Assembly: GCF_003945595.2 (NCBI RefSeq)
Contig: NW_024104620.1
Location: 2,948,501-3,012,500, forward strand
Direction: 5' to 3'
Origin: Pipra filicauda
Lineage: Eukaryota; Chordata; Aves; Passeriformes; Pipridae
DNA: 64,000 nucleotides
Shown: positions 26,224-39,955 of the stretch, one piece after another
Layout: every line of letters begins with the position of its first letter
Position numbering within the stretch: the stretch's first letter is position 1
Translations under genes and position numbers: made by a program
The notes under the pieces: model-generated
The model's input: only the letters and a program-made list of their open reading frames with translations
Database searches by the model: none
Told to the model about the DNA's origin: nothing

Positions 26224-29200
26224 AAACTCTAGTTTAAATAACTGTGATCCTGACCTAGCCAACAAAGGATGGGACCTTTCGAGGAGAGAAGGTATTCTAG
26301 GAGAAGAAGAAAGTCTGTATCCCCTCTCAGGACACACCTTGCAGAGGAATGAAGACATAAAATAGCTGTATTGTGGCTTGAGTATTGGGTTGGCCAGGAG
26401 GAAAAACATATTCATATAAGAAAAGTATCTCATAAAGCAGACAGTTTGGTTCCCCAAACTGCCTCTGTATCTGTGTCTGGCTGTCACTGAAGAATAACTG
26501 CCCAGGCATTTTGCTGGGACACTCTTCCTAAGAAGATCCATGAGGAGGCATCAGGTGGTCACAGCCCCATGGACAGCATGTTGTTGTCACCGAGCATTTA
26601 TCTCCCTCCAGGAGATAAATGGTGAGTGTGCCAAGCACAGGTTGAACACTTTACATCATGAACAGCCAGCGGATGGCATTCCCACAGGGTGTGAGAACTG
26701 AGCTCTGGGATGGCTGAGGATGTGCTCCTTGGAGATGGGAGCTTTTAGGGCTGTTTTAAAGGGCAACTGCTGTGCTCCATCTCATACAACAATGAGGAGC
26801 AGTTATTGTTCCTCCTGAGCCACGTACTTTGCTCCTGTCTAAACCGCAACCTGGTCTCAGCAAAGCTCTCTTTCCCCTGTGTGAGTCCAAATTCCTTGTT
26901 TGAAAAAGGCCTTTCTTGCACTCCAGGTGTATCTCCGCCCATCTCTCATCTGAACTGTCAGAATACACAAATCCACGTGGTGATTTGGTCAGTGGTGGCT
27001 CCTGGCCCAGAGAAAGCAACACTGAGCAAACCTCCAGCACATTTTGCAGCTCCCATTTGGAGCACTGCCTCCCACATGGAGCCCAGAATTTTCTATCCAC
27101 CAGCTGGTCTAATTACCATTTCTGTGCCTGTTCATGATGTCTCTCTCTAAATTTTGGATATGCTCAGTTGTCTGGGAATCTAAAACTCAGATGCCTATAG
27201 GTTTGATCTAAGTTTAATATCAGGACCCTGCCCCAAGTCATTACATTGCATAGGAAACTCACATTTTTTCCTTTCTTACTTTTGGCATTAAAACATTTTT
27301 TCCATGTATCTAGGCATTCAAGTAGTTAACAATACCTACCAGATTTCGCATACTAAAAATCAGCAGTTGTGCATCTTCAATGTAATTTTCTGAGTTATGC
27401 TGCTTTAGCACTGTTACATATTCTTTAAAATATTTTGTATTTTAGCTTTAAAACCATGTTAAAATGAAATGTTCAAAACCAAGCAGCTTTCAGAAAGCCC
27501 CTGGCTTTTTTTTTTTTTTTTAGTGCTGATGAATATACAAACCGTGGCAAATAATTAAACATTTTAATTTGAGATAATCTTTGATTAATGAAGAAGCTGC
27601 TTTCGAATGCTCTTCTTTGGCTCTAATAATTGATCTTTAATTGTCCCATCTAAAGGTTGTATATTGCCTTTTCTCCTGATTGTGTCCTCCTAATGCCTTG
27701 TAACTCAGATCCAGCTATTAGCAATGTTCATTAATTCCTCTGGAGAATGCTGTGAACTTTCCAAATTGAAATAGTGCTTTATGAAACCAAGATCAGTTTC
27801 GTACCAGTTTGGAGTCTCTTGAGAAAACCACACCAAGAGTTGTTACAAACGTGCTGTGTAATTATTCAGACTGAAATTATTTTAGAATTTACATTTAAAC
27901 TGTTTGAGGATGTTGGACAGAGGAGGTGTAGGAGGGTAACCTAATTAAAAATAATGGCAGAGATGCTTTTTATTCTCTTACTGCATGTAAACAGGTGATG
28001 GATTTGCAATCAAGTGAAGTCTAAGTGGTAAGTCCATTTATGCAAAAATTGGACAACAATGGAATTTAGGATCTGCTGAAATGTTTGTGATGGTAGAAAA
28101 ACTCTGGGTTGTTACAAAGGAATTTTACTTGGATCTCTAAGTAGGGACAGCTAAACATACTTATTTCATTGTACCTGAGAGATGAGGCTTCTTCATAAGT
28201 TGTTCAATTCTGGAATAAGCTGTGTTTTAATCTTATTCTACTTTAGTTAGACAAACCTTTAACCTGTTGCTCAGCAGGCTTCCTTTTGTAAGCTCAAGGA
28301 AAAATGGCTAAACTGCTTTGTTTTTCCTACTAGATGCTAAATTATGTGCCCCAAATGTTGGTGTGTGCCTGGTGCTTGACCACAGCACGACAGCACCAAA
28401 GGCTTGTGATTACACAGCACATTTTCTTCATAGTTTGATATTAAAATATGCATAAGGTACTTGCACGAGCACAGGTTTTTACAAATATGTCTAATTAATA
28501 CAATTTGAAAATGTTTTTGCTTCCTTTGCTCCTGAATTTTTCAGTCTAATTTCATTAAAAGTGAAATGCTTATTCATGTGCTGCTTTCCCCAATTTTGGC
28601 TTAATTGTTTCCAGTCTGTACAGCCCGGCTGTCTGGAGATGTTTATTACAGAGCGAATGTATTCTGGAAGGAGAGAGCCTGGCTAAATTGCTGGAAAGAA
28701 AAATTCTACAGTCTGACCTTATGAAGACAGGTTCCAGAAGGTTCTTGTTTTTCATTTTGACTGTGGGACCGTTAGCAAGGAAAAAAACAATCCAAAGAAG
28801 TTAACTAAAGTCTATCACAACAGTCAGTGGTGCTGGGGAAAGGAAAAAAAAAAAAAGAAGAAGAAAAATCCCCGGCGCTGTCAAACTTATAATCCATTCT
28901 GCAGAATTGCAGAAAAAGCATTACATATCCTGGAATTATACAAAGCTATTTTCTCCTGGCTTTGGAAAACACAATTCTCTTCCACGCAAATGCTCTTGGT
29001 ATTTAGGGAATCTTTTAATATACTTTAAATATGTGATAACACAGAATGAGAGTACAGCATCAAAGTACTCAATAATCTATTTTGAGTGATCTTTAGCAGC
29101 TCTCCTGAGCACTTATAGCTTGCTGGAGGGAAATGCATTTTCAAAGATCATGAGCAGTCCCTATGGAGACCCGTAACCTTCCTCAGAGCAATTCACCACA

Positions 29201-32200
29201 ACCTGATGGGTCTGATCACTGCACAAGGGAGACAGTCAGTGGAAGATGCTCAGGAAACACTCTGGGAATACTAAGCAGAACCCTGCAACTGCTGAGTCAC
29301 CTCCTGTAATCAGGGAGGGGGCAAACAAAGGGTTATTTGAGGATTATAAATATCATTAGGAAGTTAAGTATTGGCAAAAGCTTCATTTAGACCTTGGCCG
29401 CTGTGTGGTCTGATTTGCTGCATAATCAGTTTATTAGTAAATCAAACAAAGATAAAATCTGTGGTTAGGAAGGTCTGGGAGGTTCAACTCTGCGGCTGGG
29501 GAAGGAAGGAGTGACTGTGTGGATAGCAGAAGGCTCCTCTGAGTGGCACAAAACTGGTATTTGTTCTTCTGGACAGAGTTTGGAACTGATGTGTCATTCC
29601 CGTGTAACCTGCTGGGTTTGTGAATAAAGGACAAGGTTTTCCCCTCACCTCTGTTCCCTTGCAAGAGCCATGCTTTGCCCTAGTGGCCCCAATGCACTTG
29701 CTGATTTTCTTGTTTGAAGTGTTTCCCAGGAATTTCATCTTTGCCGAGAATCTACCAGTGTTTGTGAGTACGTGTACTGTTAAACCCCCTTGGATGGAAA
29801 GGTGCAGAATGAGTTTCTTATCAGGGGACCTGTATGACTATATCCCCTTCCTAAGCCACTGCTGGCCTCCCTCAGGTGTCACATGCCATTTTCTGCCTGT
29901 CACCATCCTTATATACTATTGCTTCCCCTGCTGATTCAAGGCCACCCAGAACAGTAGTACATGACTTAAAGAGCCCATCTTTGCAATTTCAGCTTTTAGA
30001 GGGTCCAGATCCACGTGATTCTTCGTTAATCTGTACTGTGCTTTGTGTAGCATTTGTTTTGGGATTTTTTATTATTTTTTTTTTTTTTAATGCAGCACAC
30101 ATGTTGTATGAGCTCAGTTTGTTATTTTCTGACCAGTCTTTTCTTTCCTGCCTGAGTCTTGCTCCATATGGTAACTGCTGTAAGAGCTTAAAAATAACAG
30201 GGAAAGTGTGAAGTGCATTCGCTTTTATGGACCTGCAAACAAGGGGCAGGGGAAGGAGGGAAAAGGCACCATGATCATTTGTCTACCTCAGTTCAGTTCA
30301 TGTCCTCAGCTATTAGTCAGCCTGCAATGGTGTGAAGGCCATCATAAAAGACATGGTCCAAAATATTTAAGACAAAAAGAAAGCTCTGGTGTTGTGGGGA
30401 GCCTCTCAATGAGGGATAATATTGTTATTATCCTATTGTATCTGGTCTGTTACTGGCTTCTGATTTCCCCTTTCCCAGAAGCTCTATGATCACAGGCAGG
30501 AAATGTGCTGCAAGTAGATGAAGAGGTTGGCAGTTGTGTTGTACTCTCAGAGTCTGGACACACAGCTGGTCATTTGGAGGGTGAAGAAACAGTGGCTAGA
30601 TAGAGACTATATCTGAAACACAAACACCTTTACCTGTCTTTGAGAGGACCTGGGAGAATGAGGTTTGCTGTAAATCCATCCCCAAAGTACTCATGTTGAT
30701 TTTTTAGAAGATTTTGTAAAATATAATAAGCAGCTGCCATGAGAAAAAGGAGCACCATGTCCCCCATTTTCCTTTCAGTCTCTCAAATGCCCCCTTGGCC
30801 ATCACACTACTGCTCCATCAGGAAAAGACAGATACATCCCCTCTCCTGTCCCTACATTGAGAAAGAACTGCTTCAAATGTCCTTGCTGTCCAAAGCAAAC
30901 ATTGAGGCCAAATATTTGACCAGAGGTAGGGGAAATCTCTTTTTCTTTGCAAAACATTAAAATAAACAACAGTGATAACCCATTCCTTAAGGCAAGAGGC
31001 TTTAAAAACATATGTGTATGTGCATCCAGCCTGGAAGTGTGGGTAAGGGCATCAGAGGTACAGTTGTCTTTTATTAGCAGCAGCTCACTCAGAGGGATAC
31101 AAGGAAATTTCATCTATTCAAAATATGTTCTCCTGCTGTTGCAGCTACCACAGAGTTATCAAAGTCAGGGGGAGTTACTGCTCTTGTTTTCTTTACATGG
31201 AAAACCCTCGACTCTGATTCCCTCATTGTCCCTCTCTGGGTATTACAATTATTAGTGCAGCGGTGCAATATTTCTCTCTAAATGTTACTGCAGAAAAGTA
31301 AATAATTTCTTATTTCTGTGATTATTTTTTTTTTCATAGAGACACTACTTTAGGAATAAATTTAAAGGACAAATACTATGTTTATTGACTCAGAAACAAG
31401 TGAAAATGATAACTGATACAGAGGCTGGAGAAAAACAATATTAGGAACAGGTCACATTACAGGAAAAATCCATATGTGTTTAGGGAGGTGTGCCTAACAC
31501 TCTGACTGAAAAGAAAATAGGGAAAATTGATTCAGACAAGCAATAAGATTTCATGACCTCACTTTGGCCACCCAAAGGGTGGTCAATTATTTAACAGCAG
31601 CTACTAATAACTGCTTTATAAGTAAATAAAAAAAATAAACTCTGGATTTTATTATAGTGAGTTAACTCCCTATGTGGTAAAGCTAAATGGACTGAGTGAG
31701 GGTTTTTCAGTCTTAACCAGAAGAACAGTAGAATCACACAACCAGAGCAATCCACTGCTGCAAATAGGCCAAATATGCACAATTCCCTTCAAATCACTTT
31801 AGAAGGAATAAGTAACTCCCTGGGATCTGGGAGAGAGGGAGGACAACAAAGTAAGTGAGGGCAGGTGTAGGGCAGCCTCGTCACAGAGGGTTTAAATGTG
31901 ACCTGAGATAACAGAGGAGCTTTTCAGGCAGAGCAGATCTGTTGATGGGGTAGAGAGAAAACAAAAATGATAAGAAAGTTGTTGTAGCAAGCTCAGCAGG
32001 AAGGAGACCAAAGGTTCTATGCTGTTGTTTACTGAGTGACTGCTGCGAGGCCCGAGGTGAATTGTGTCCTGCCATCATAAGGTGCAGATGGCACGCTTTA
32101 AAAATAGCTGTGGGGCTTGCCTTGTAAATACAGACAATCTTGGTTTTTCTAAGCATCTGTGTGCTAAGCAGAGCTCTATGCTGCAGGTGCACTGTGTGCT

Positions 32201-33178
32201 GCTTGGACACATCACTGCTTTGCTGCTCCTTTTCTGGCTGTAAGAACCAGAGGGTTTTCCTGCCTGAGGATCTTCCAGGCCACCTTATTCTGGGTAAGAC
32301 CTGCCTATTCCTGTTAAAGAGAATCTTTGCTGGATCATTTTACCCTCTTGATAGCAGGAAGGCTATGGGCTAGCACTGCCAAGGCAAGCTTTCACGACCT
32401 GATAGACCCAGTGTCCTGGCATCCCATCTGGCAAGGGTTGAGTTTGCTTCAGGGTGCCCTTGGTTGGTTGTTGTTGTCACATGTCTTGAGAAGAAGGCTA
32501 TTGTGTTTTGTCAAATTAATTAATTAAAACTTTTATTGGCATTCCTGTGGAAAAAACTCACATAGTTTCTTTCAGTTAAGGGACAAGACGCCCATGACAG
32601 GGGCTTGAACAGGCTCTGGTGAGTCTGGGACTGGTGGTGACGGATGGGTACAGCAAATAACTGGGATGAAGGATGAGGTGTAACAGTGTTAGCACATTGG
32701 TGGGTGTGGCTGGCAGTGTGTGACTTAATGTGGTTAAGCTCCTCCAAACAAGGCAGGAAAGCTGTTGGTATGAGAAATGTGTTTCTCTGCCCACCCCTTA
32801 ATCCCTTCTCTGCCCCATGTACCCCACAAAGCCCGCAGTTATAGACATGCAGAGCTTCTTTTTTTTTTCTTCTCTAAACTGTCTGTCAAATGTCACTACC
32901 TTCCCATCACTCTCCTAACAGCTCCTTTGAGAGGGTGATAGCAGGGTTGCCACTCCATTACATTTGCTGCCTGCTCTCTGTCCCTCGTGCCTGCTGGGAC
33001 TTTGCCCATCTCGTGTGGCCTCACTCCCTTGTACGTTGGTCTTGCTGTAACTTGCAGCAGCTCCTTCTTCTCTTCCTGTCCTCCGGCTACTTCACAGCGA
33101 CACAGGAAAAAAACCTCAACAGACTATTATAATAGTTCTGCAGCTAAAAAAAGGTATCTAGGCTACGTGTTTGCTGAT

Positions 33179-33231
33179 TTTTTTTTTGTTGTTGTTGTTG
33201 TTTTGTTGGGTTGTTTTGTTTGTTTGTTTTG
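33179..33231. repeat. G/T-rich tract with GTT units
   Basis: Five GTT units are followed by interrupted TTTTG and TTTG units. Confidence 0.85.
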
Positions 33232-34031
33232 AGTCTGAAATTGAAGGGCAAAGGTTTTCTGTCTCTATTTTTCTTTCATTCCATCAGAAGAGTTGAGAAG
33301 AATAGCTGGGAAGAAGGAGTCAATATTCATATTCTCATGAAACTCTACAAACATATGGCCTTTGCCAGCACAGCTGCTTTCCTGCCACCACTGACAATCA
33401 AGGTTAAAACACATGATGCTTATTCAAAAGGAAATGTAGTGGGAAAAATTTTCACTCCACTGTTTGTGTAGTTTTATTTCCAAGGGCAAATTGAAAAGTT
33501 GCAGTGTATTTAAGCTTGGTTTGACCTAAATGGTCAACCAAACAAGAAACAAATACCCTTTTGGGTCAAGTTTGACATTGGATCCCTCTTACTTCAGTAG
33601 CTGAAGTGCCTCAATGTAGTTTTTCCTTGGACTAGATTCCTGGTGGGACAAAGTTTCTCTAGGAGCAGTCTCATTATCTGGCTGGTGGAGTAAAGACCAA
33701 GTTAGTGGGAAGTCCAAAAAATCATTTGGCAGCGCAGAACAGGGTAATGATACTGCAGGAACTGATGGATAGAGGTCAGCTCTACTTTGGGTCAATATTA
33801 AATGCTCTGTGTGGTTGTTTTGTTGCGTTTTTTCCTAGCAAAGAAGATGAAATGTTACAGTTCAGGAGTGTCACATCTATTGGTGCTTACTGAAAATGGA
33901 AATCCAGACAATAAACAAGCATTACTGCAGGGGTCTGGGCAGGCAGAACCAGGATGGAGATGTGTCTCTGAATTACATTGTTAGTCCACAACTCTGACCC
34001 ATTTCCCCTATGTCTTTCCATAATGTTTCAG

Positions 34032-34101
34032 TTTGTTGTTGTGTGTTGGTTTGGGGGTTTTTTTGTGTGTGTCTGTGTGTTTGGGGTTTGGGGTTTTTTT
34101 T
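34032..34101. repeat. G/T-rich tract with GT repeat and G-runs
   Basis: The tract contains a GGGGG run, an interrupted GT repeat, then GGGGTTTGGGG and a T-run. Only three clear G-runs of four or more are present. Confidence 0.85.
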
Positions 34102-36120
34102 CCCTTCTCGGAGGCTTCAGGGACTGAATAGAGAGAAAGTATTTTTCTTTTTCCAGATGACTGTGTTCTAGCTATGTGTAGGAAGGGTGTCATTCAAGCT
34201 TGAATGGAGGGGATTGGGTTTGCACGTGGCTGGTTTGAGATAATGTTTAGAGAGAGAAAGGAGAGATATCAACTCTGTTCTTCCCTAATTTCACCTCTCA
34301 TTCTTCCTCTGTTTTCCACCCTGGCAAATCTGTATTCCATGTCCCACTACCTCCTCTGCAACCCGGTTGCAAACACTGCTTACTTCTTGCTATTATACTA
34401 TCAATTGTCTCCATCATGAAAGGGAAAGAATTTGGTTTAAAACTATTTTCATAATAACTGTGTGTGTATTCTTTTGCCTGTGTTGGAAAAAAAAAAGTGC
34501 CTTCTTAATTTAATTAGAGCTTTAAAATGGTGACAAAGGAAAAGAAAACAATCATAAAGGACATAATTACATATATGCACACCTGGTTTTTAGTTAACTC
34601 TCCGAGGTCACGTGTCTGGTTGCTGTGGGGTCAGAGCCTGGAGAACCAGGCATGTGACTGTGGCTGTTTCTTCACGCAGTGACAAGTATTTCCACACAAG
34701 TTTCATCATCCTCCCTCGGGAGCGGCTGCCGACCGCAGGGTAACATGGTTTCACTGTGGAGGGGAAAAGATGAGTTTTCTATGTAAAATTACTTCTAACA
34801 CCATAACGCTTCTTGACATGAAGGTCAATAAGTGCCTAAATTACTCTAAGTAACTGAGTTTATTATAATTCCTCTCTGTCACATTCCCTTGCTGCAGCTG
34901 TGACACTGTGCATGTAACTTATTTAATTATACAGTGGTGGCTGCCGCTGAGTGTCTGTTGTCGGGGAAGTTATGAATATTTAGATTTTTCTCCAGTTCTG
35001 TAATTTAAACAAATTCACTGAAGTGTATTTAACCTGAAGTAATCTACATTGCGTGCTGCTTTGGGCTGTGCTTTTTTAGAAACTTCCTTCTGTGAAATCA
35101 TATTCACCAAAGCAATTTTTTTTTTGGTGTAAAGACAGGAAGAGAAACAGTTCTTAGGCATTGTGCAGTTCTGTAATTTCTCCTTTGTTTGTTTTGTAAA
35201 ACAACTTCAATTACAGTGCTATTGGTGCTTTCAGTGGGTGTGTTTTGACAGCCAGGACCTATACTGCAAACTTTCACACTCACACATGTGCACACCCCCA
35301 AGTTTTCCTTCCCAAGAATTCATTTGGACACCAGCCTCAAAATATCAAAGGTCTGTGGGCTGAGCTGTGTTTGGCAACCTGGTGAACAGCTATTGGAGGG
35401 CAGAAAGTGCAAGATAGGCTATTTCCATGACAAACACTTTTCCTCTGAGGATATTGGTACAGCTTAAAGTAGAGATTCATTGTATATCTGTCAGCACTGT
35501 ACAGGGTAGACTGTGAGTAACATCTTGCAATATTTAAAGGAAATTTTTAAGGGGGGGGTAAGGGAACTTTTTTTTTTTTTTATTAAATATCTCAAGACAG
35601 AGGGTAGGTCCATAAAAATATAAGAGGATCTAAAAAGAGAACAAATTATCATTTTATAATTAAGCCTAATGGACCTTTCTGAGTAAATTTGATAAGATGA
35701 CTTGCTAATATTCACACTTTTTTTTCTATTTAGCAGTAAATTATGCATAAAGGACAAAACAGAAATAATCACCCAGACATTCACGTCACTTGTGTCTGAC
35801 TAATTCTCATCCATTGTCTTTTATAGTTTTAAAATGGGAGATGAAGTAGCGTGGGGCAATGTCTGTGCTGATAAAGTATGGAATAATGACTGTTTTCTTA
35901 ATTTAAGTTGCCTATGCTCTTTTTTAATATGAAAGTTTACCTACAGTCATTGCTGAGTTCTTTGCTCTAAATCAGGATGTAGTACAGGCAAGTCCCATGG
36001 AAGAGTCCAAAGAGCAAAGAACTAGGAAAAAAATAAAAATATACTGACTTCTTGTCATCTGTTGAGTCAAAAAATGTTGTAAAAGTTTCAAGGAAAAGAA
36101 GTAAACCTTTTCTAGTGAAA

Positions 36121-36202
36121 GATCTCCCTGCCCATGGCAGGAGGGTTGGAATGAGATGGTCTTTAAGGTCCCTTCCAACCCAAACCATTCTGGGATTCTA
36201 TG
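36121..36202 (+). mobile_element. CR1 LINE 3'-end fragment, sense
   Basis: About 82 bases contain GGTCTTTAAGGTCCCTTCCA, AACCCAAACCATTC and an ATTCTATG end. It resembles the tail of the 13538-13930 copy more than the 22048 and 26111 copies. Confidence 0.92.
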
Positions 36203-39200
36203 AAAACACTTGAATGCTTTTTTTCAGAGTGGGTGGTGGAGGCAAATGGTTTCTTTTAAGATATTGATTATTTTTACTCTAAGCTGTCTGGAAAAAAAAA
36301 AAATCCTGGTAAAGAACCATGTTTATCAAGGTGGGAAATACGTTTTGCACTAATGGGTCTGAATTTTAATTTGAAGAGGTTACAGAATATTGTTTAAAGT
36401 TAAATGAAGATAATTGGAATAAAGCTGTGCTGTTCTTATAAAAATGTAGAAAACAACAAGTGACTCATGAATTATTGTAAAATAATTACACAGACCTCTA
36501 TTCTGTGATTAAAAAAATGAAATTATGCCAGTTAAAGGGTAAAAAAAACCCCAAATCCTAAATAAATTCTGCAATTCCGCTCTATGAAGCCTAACTCCCA
36601 TTCAAAGGACAAAAGTACTTTCTTATTCTGTTTTTAGAACTGGATCTCTGGAATGTCGTTCCTCAATAGGATTTTGATTGATTTTATTTCAGTAGTTTTA
36701 CCTCATTTCATAATGTTTGTATTAAATCAGATGCCACTGAGCACTTAATAATTTTTAACTTCTAGGCTTTGGTATTTATATTATATTTGCCGTCAAAATT
36801 AAATATCAATGAGAATAAAAATAAATGTAAGTCATTGATCAGATGCAACAAACTACAGCAATGCCAGGGAACAAAAAACCTGATCCAGAAATCATCTGTA
36901 ATATTGACTTCAGTGAGTTTTGGGTCAGGACTCAAATGGAAACCAAACCCATCTATGCTTACCAGACAGGTCAGAGGATGACCTGGAATATGATAGTCAT
37001 TAATCCACTGTAATAACTGGGTGTCCTTACATGGAAATGGTGACTAGTAATTTAAAGTGTAGGATGCTGGGCTGTGTTCACGTGGTGTAAAGCAGAGCAT
37101 CTACAGGCCAGATAATACCAAGCTGTCCTTCAAGCACCCTTATCATCCATCTCCTGGCCATAAACTACAGGGGAATTAGCTGGCAGTGCCTCAGTGGGCC
37201 CGGGAGATAAATGCTGGCAACTCCCAAGCCTCCTTCGTTGGCTGTATTCAGGAGAGGATGTAGGTGATGGCAATGTTAGTACTTCATGGTCTCCCCTGCG
37301 TGGGACTGTGGGAGCTGAGCATCACTGAGCAAATCTCCTTAACTCAAGTGAGGGATCTGTTTAGAAAGCTCAAAAGGCTCCTTCCCTTACTTGAGGAGCT
37401 ACGTCACTGGGGAGCAAAAAAATCCAGGCATCAACTTGAGATTGCATAGAAAATACTACACAGGCTACTGTGTGGTTATTCACCTAGAAGGAGACAGTCA
37501 GGGAAGCATGGTTTCAAGCCCCTTCTACAAGTATTTTTTAATATGATTTGCATTGAATACCCATTATTAAAAATAGAGGGCTATATCTTGCTTATTTGTG
37601 TATGTGCTGGACATGCCTTGATAATGGGATGAGGACATTCATGCTCGTGCTGTAAATCAAATACATAAACCTTTGGAAACAAAAACTAGTCTCGCTTTCC
37701 AAGTGCTGATCCAAATATCGCTTGCCCTCATTTATTGATTAATACTGTGGGTTCTTAAAACTTATAAGTTGGAGAAGTGAAAATGAAGTTACCTCACAGT
37801 GCCTGTAGGTTATAAGGAGGTGCCTGTATTAGTGTTCATGAATCAAGTTTGCTTTTCTCATTTCACATCTCCTGGAGGAAATAAAGATCCCTAAGTATCC
37901 TCCCTGATGTCTGCCAAGTGAGGTCCAGAAGGTCAGTGTTCTTCTGACCTGCAGAAAACCACCCATGTTACTGAGATCTCAGCAAAGAAGCTGTTGGAAG
38001 CAAGGTCTTGGATCCGCTGCTCAGCTGCGGAGGAACTGAGGAGCAGTTCCCTGCTGAATAGGGAGCCTGGTCACTCTTCTTTCAAGGCTTTCAGTAGGGT
38101 GGCAGCTCTCTGGGAGGTGGCTAGTGGGGTGTATTGGTCCAAACCAGCTTGGCCTCTTGAGCATCACGCCCAGCGACTAGTCTAGGTGCAGCCCTCTGCC
38201 TCCTAGAAACCTTAAAAGGCACTCCAAGAACCAGGATGCTGAAATACCTTTTTTTTTTTTTTTAATGCAACCACTTTTGTTATTTTATTTTCCTTTTTAC
38301 CACCAAGGGGATGATTAGGACAAACGAGTGGGAATGATAAATTTGGCAACAATGAAGAGGTGTGAAAAACCTGTATGGAGACAGCACAAAAATAGGATAT
38401 CTCCAGTAACTCCCAGGAGTTTTCGTTTCATTAGTTAAAGGAAAACTGCTGTCTTAAAGAACTCTGCTGATTTTTTTTTTTTTTAACTCTGCATGCTGGT
38501 GGGAGGGGAAAAATTTTTACTGTGTGAGATATTAAGACTGAGGGGGGGAAAAGAATATGTTTGCATCATAAACCAAATGATAGCAGATTAAAGCAGGTAA
38601 GCAGCATCATGCTGGCCATTTGGCTAAACAGGTTTGGATCAATTGGCACTAGTGAGTCTGTGCTGTTTAGGGGTTTATATTTAAATACCAACCTTTGTCC
38701 TTCCCATATGTGTTGACAAAGCTCTTCTCAATAGTCATCTGTTGTTCTATCCACAGCTTGTTTCTGGATAACTATCCACAGAATACTTTTAGCTTTAAGA
38801 AATGAAAGCTGGTTCTTATGGAAGATGAGTGCTTAAAGGGCTTTCTTTCTCAAACAGAGAGAAAAAAGTAATATTCTCTAGTGGCTCTGTGCTGCATGTT
38901 ATGTGCTAATCTGCCCTATTTCAGCCTATCCCCTTGAGTGCTCCTTTGCACCAAGACTCTTGGGGATGTTAAAAAGGCAGAAAATATTGTGTGGTGTAAC
39001 TATACAGTTTCCTAAACTGGGGCAACCACCAAGCACCTCAATGAGCTTCTTGACTGCCTACTGCCACAGAAAGCAGCAGGCTGCACTATTGAAGCCTTGC
39101 CCTAAAGTGCAGGGTGTGTGTCATAAATTTTCTTTGCCGCAGATCTGTGAAGCCAAGTGCACAAATGCTATCTTGAGCACAATGGTGTCTCTGAGCAGTG

Positions 39201-39934
39201 CAGTTACAGGACTGTTTTTCTTATCAAGATCAATGAGCTTGTAAATTTTGCAGTTAGCTTTGGATGTGCTCAGAATCTATGGTCTGTCATGTTTGCGGTT
39301 TGACTTGGGCTTCTCGCTTTTCCCAGGACAAACAGAGCTAAACCCATCAGGATATTCGGTGCAGCTGAAAGGAAATAATAATTCAAGGTCCTGGTCTTGA
39401 AAGTGACATTTCTAACAATGCCTTTGCCTGTATCCTGCCTGCTCTGCCCTTGAACGTGAGCACGACTGTGCACAAACTCCCCCTCCAATTTTTGAGGCCG
39501 AAAAGCTGAAAGAGGCTGAACGTTGCACAGCCTGGAAGCAACTCCAGTGTAGCTGTGCACCTGCTATTCTTAGGAGCTCAGACTGCAGAAACAATAATGC
39601 TGCCTCTGGCTTTGACATCTCAAAATTGTGAATGACACTTCAGCATTTGGAACTGCTGCCAGTCTGGTGGGAGAACTTAGAAGTGGCTGATACAACTTAA
39701 AAAGGGAAGAGCATTGTATCTATAGAAGTGAAAGAAAAAAGCCTTTGGGGATTACAGAAATATGTTGCCTTAGAAATATTTGATCAGTTTTACCATTCTA
39801 TTCAGACACTTCACTTTTTAAAACCTTTAAATGAAGTAAGTTTGGGTCTTGAATGATGCGGCTTTAGTGGTTGCTTATCAGCCACTCGTGAATATGCAAA
39901 CTGCAGGAGCTAAACTGGCATTTTTGATTTTCAG
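36203..39934. other. Noncoding DNA immediately upstream of the first KYNU coding exon
   Basis: It ends in the TTTTCAG acceptor at 39928-39934, so at least its right part should be KYNU intron 1. Poly-T tracts lie at 38249-38263 and 38471-38484. No CpG island, TATA-box promoter or first exon can be assigned with confidence. Confidence 0.7.
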
Positions 39935-39955
39935 GTGAAATTGAATGACCTGAAA
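39935..39955 (+). other. KYNU: KYNU 5' UTR portion of the first coding exon
   Basis: A TTTTCAG acceptor ends at 39934, with a possible branch-point sequence CTAAAC about 25 bases upstream, so the exon probably begins at 39935 with 21 untranslated bases. This implies at least one noncoding exon further upstream, as in human KYNU. The reading frame stays open back to the acceptor, so the start is set by the ATG at 39956 (A at -3, G at +4, a strong Kozak context) and by alignment with the human N-terminus. The UTR contains a tiny upstream ORF, listed separately. Alternatively the acceptor-like AG is incidental and transcription starts close by; I consider that less likely. Confidence 0.75.

Larger units (their letters stand above)
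26224..36120. other. Noncoding DNA upstream of KYNU, fifth segment
   Basis: Nearly 10 kb without a supportable exon, RNA gene or dispersed repeat. Simple sequence occurs at 27506-27521 (poly-T), 28844-28867 (poly-A and GAA), 30064-30089 (T-rich), 33179-33231 and 34032-34101 (G/T-rich) and 35568-35582 (poly-T). An AT-rich block with many TAAT cores at 27541-27790 and a small CpG cluster at 34700-34745 are discussed as findings. Confidence 0.75.

Noticed and set aside
34032..34101. Possible G-quadruplex or telomere-like sequence
   Set aside because: Only three G-runs of four or more, separated by a long GT repeat; better described as G/T-rich low complexity.
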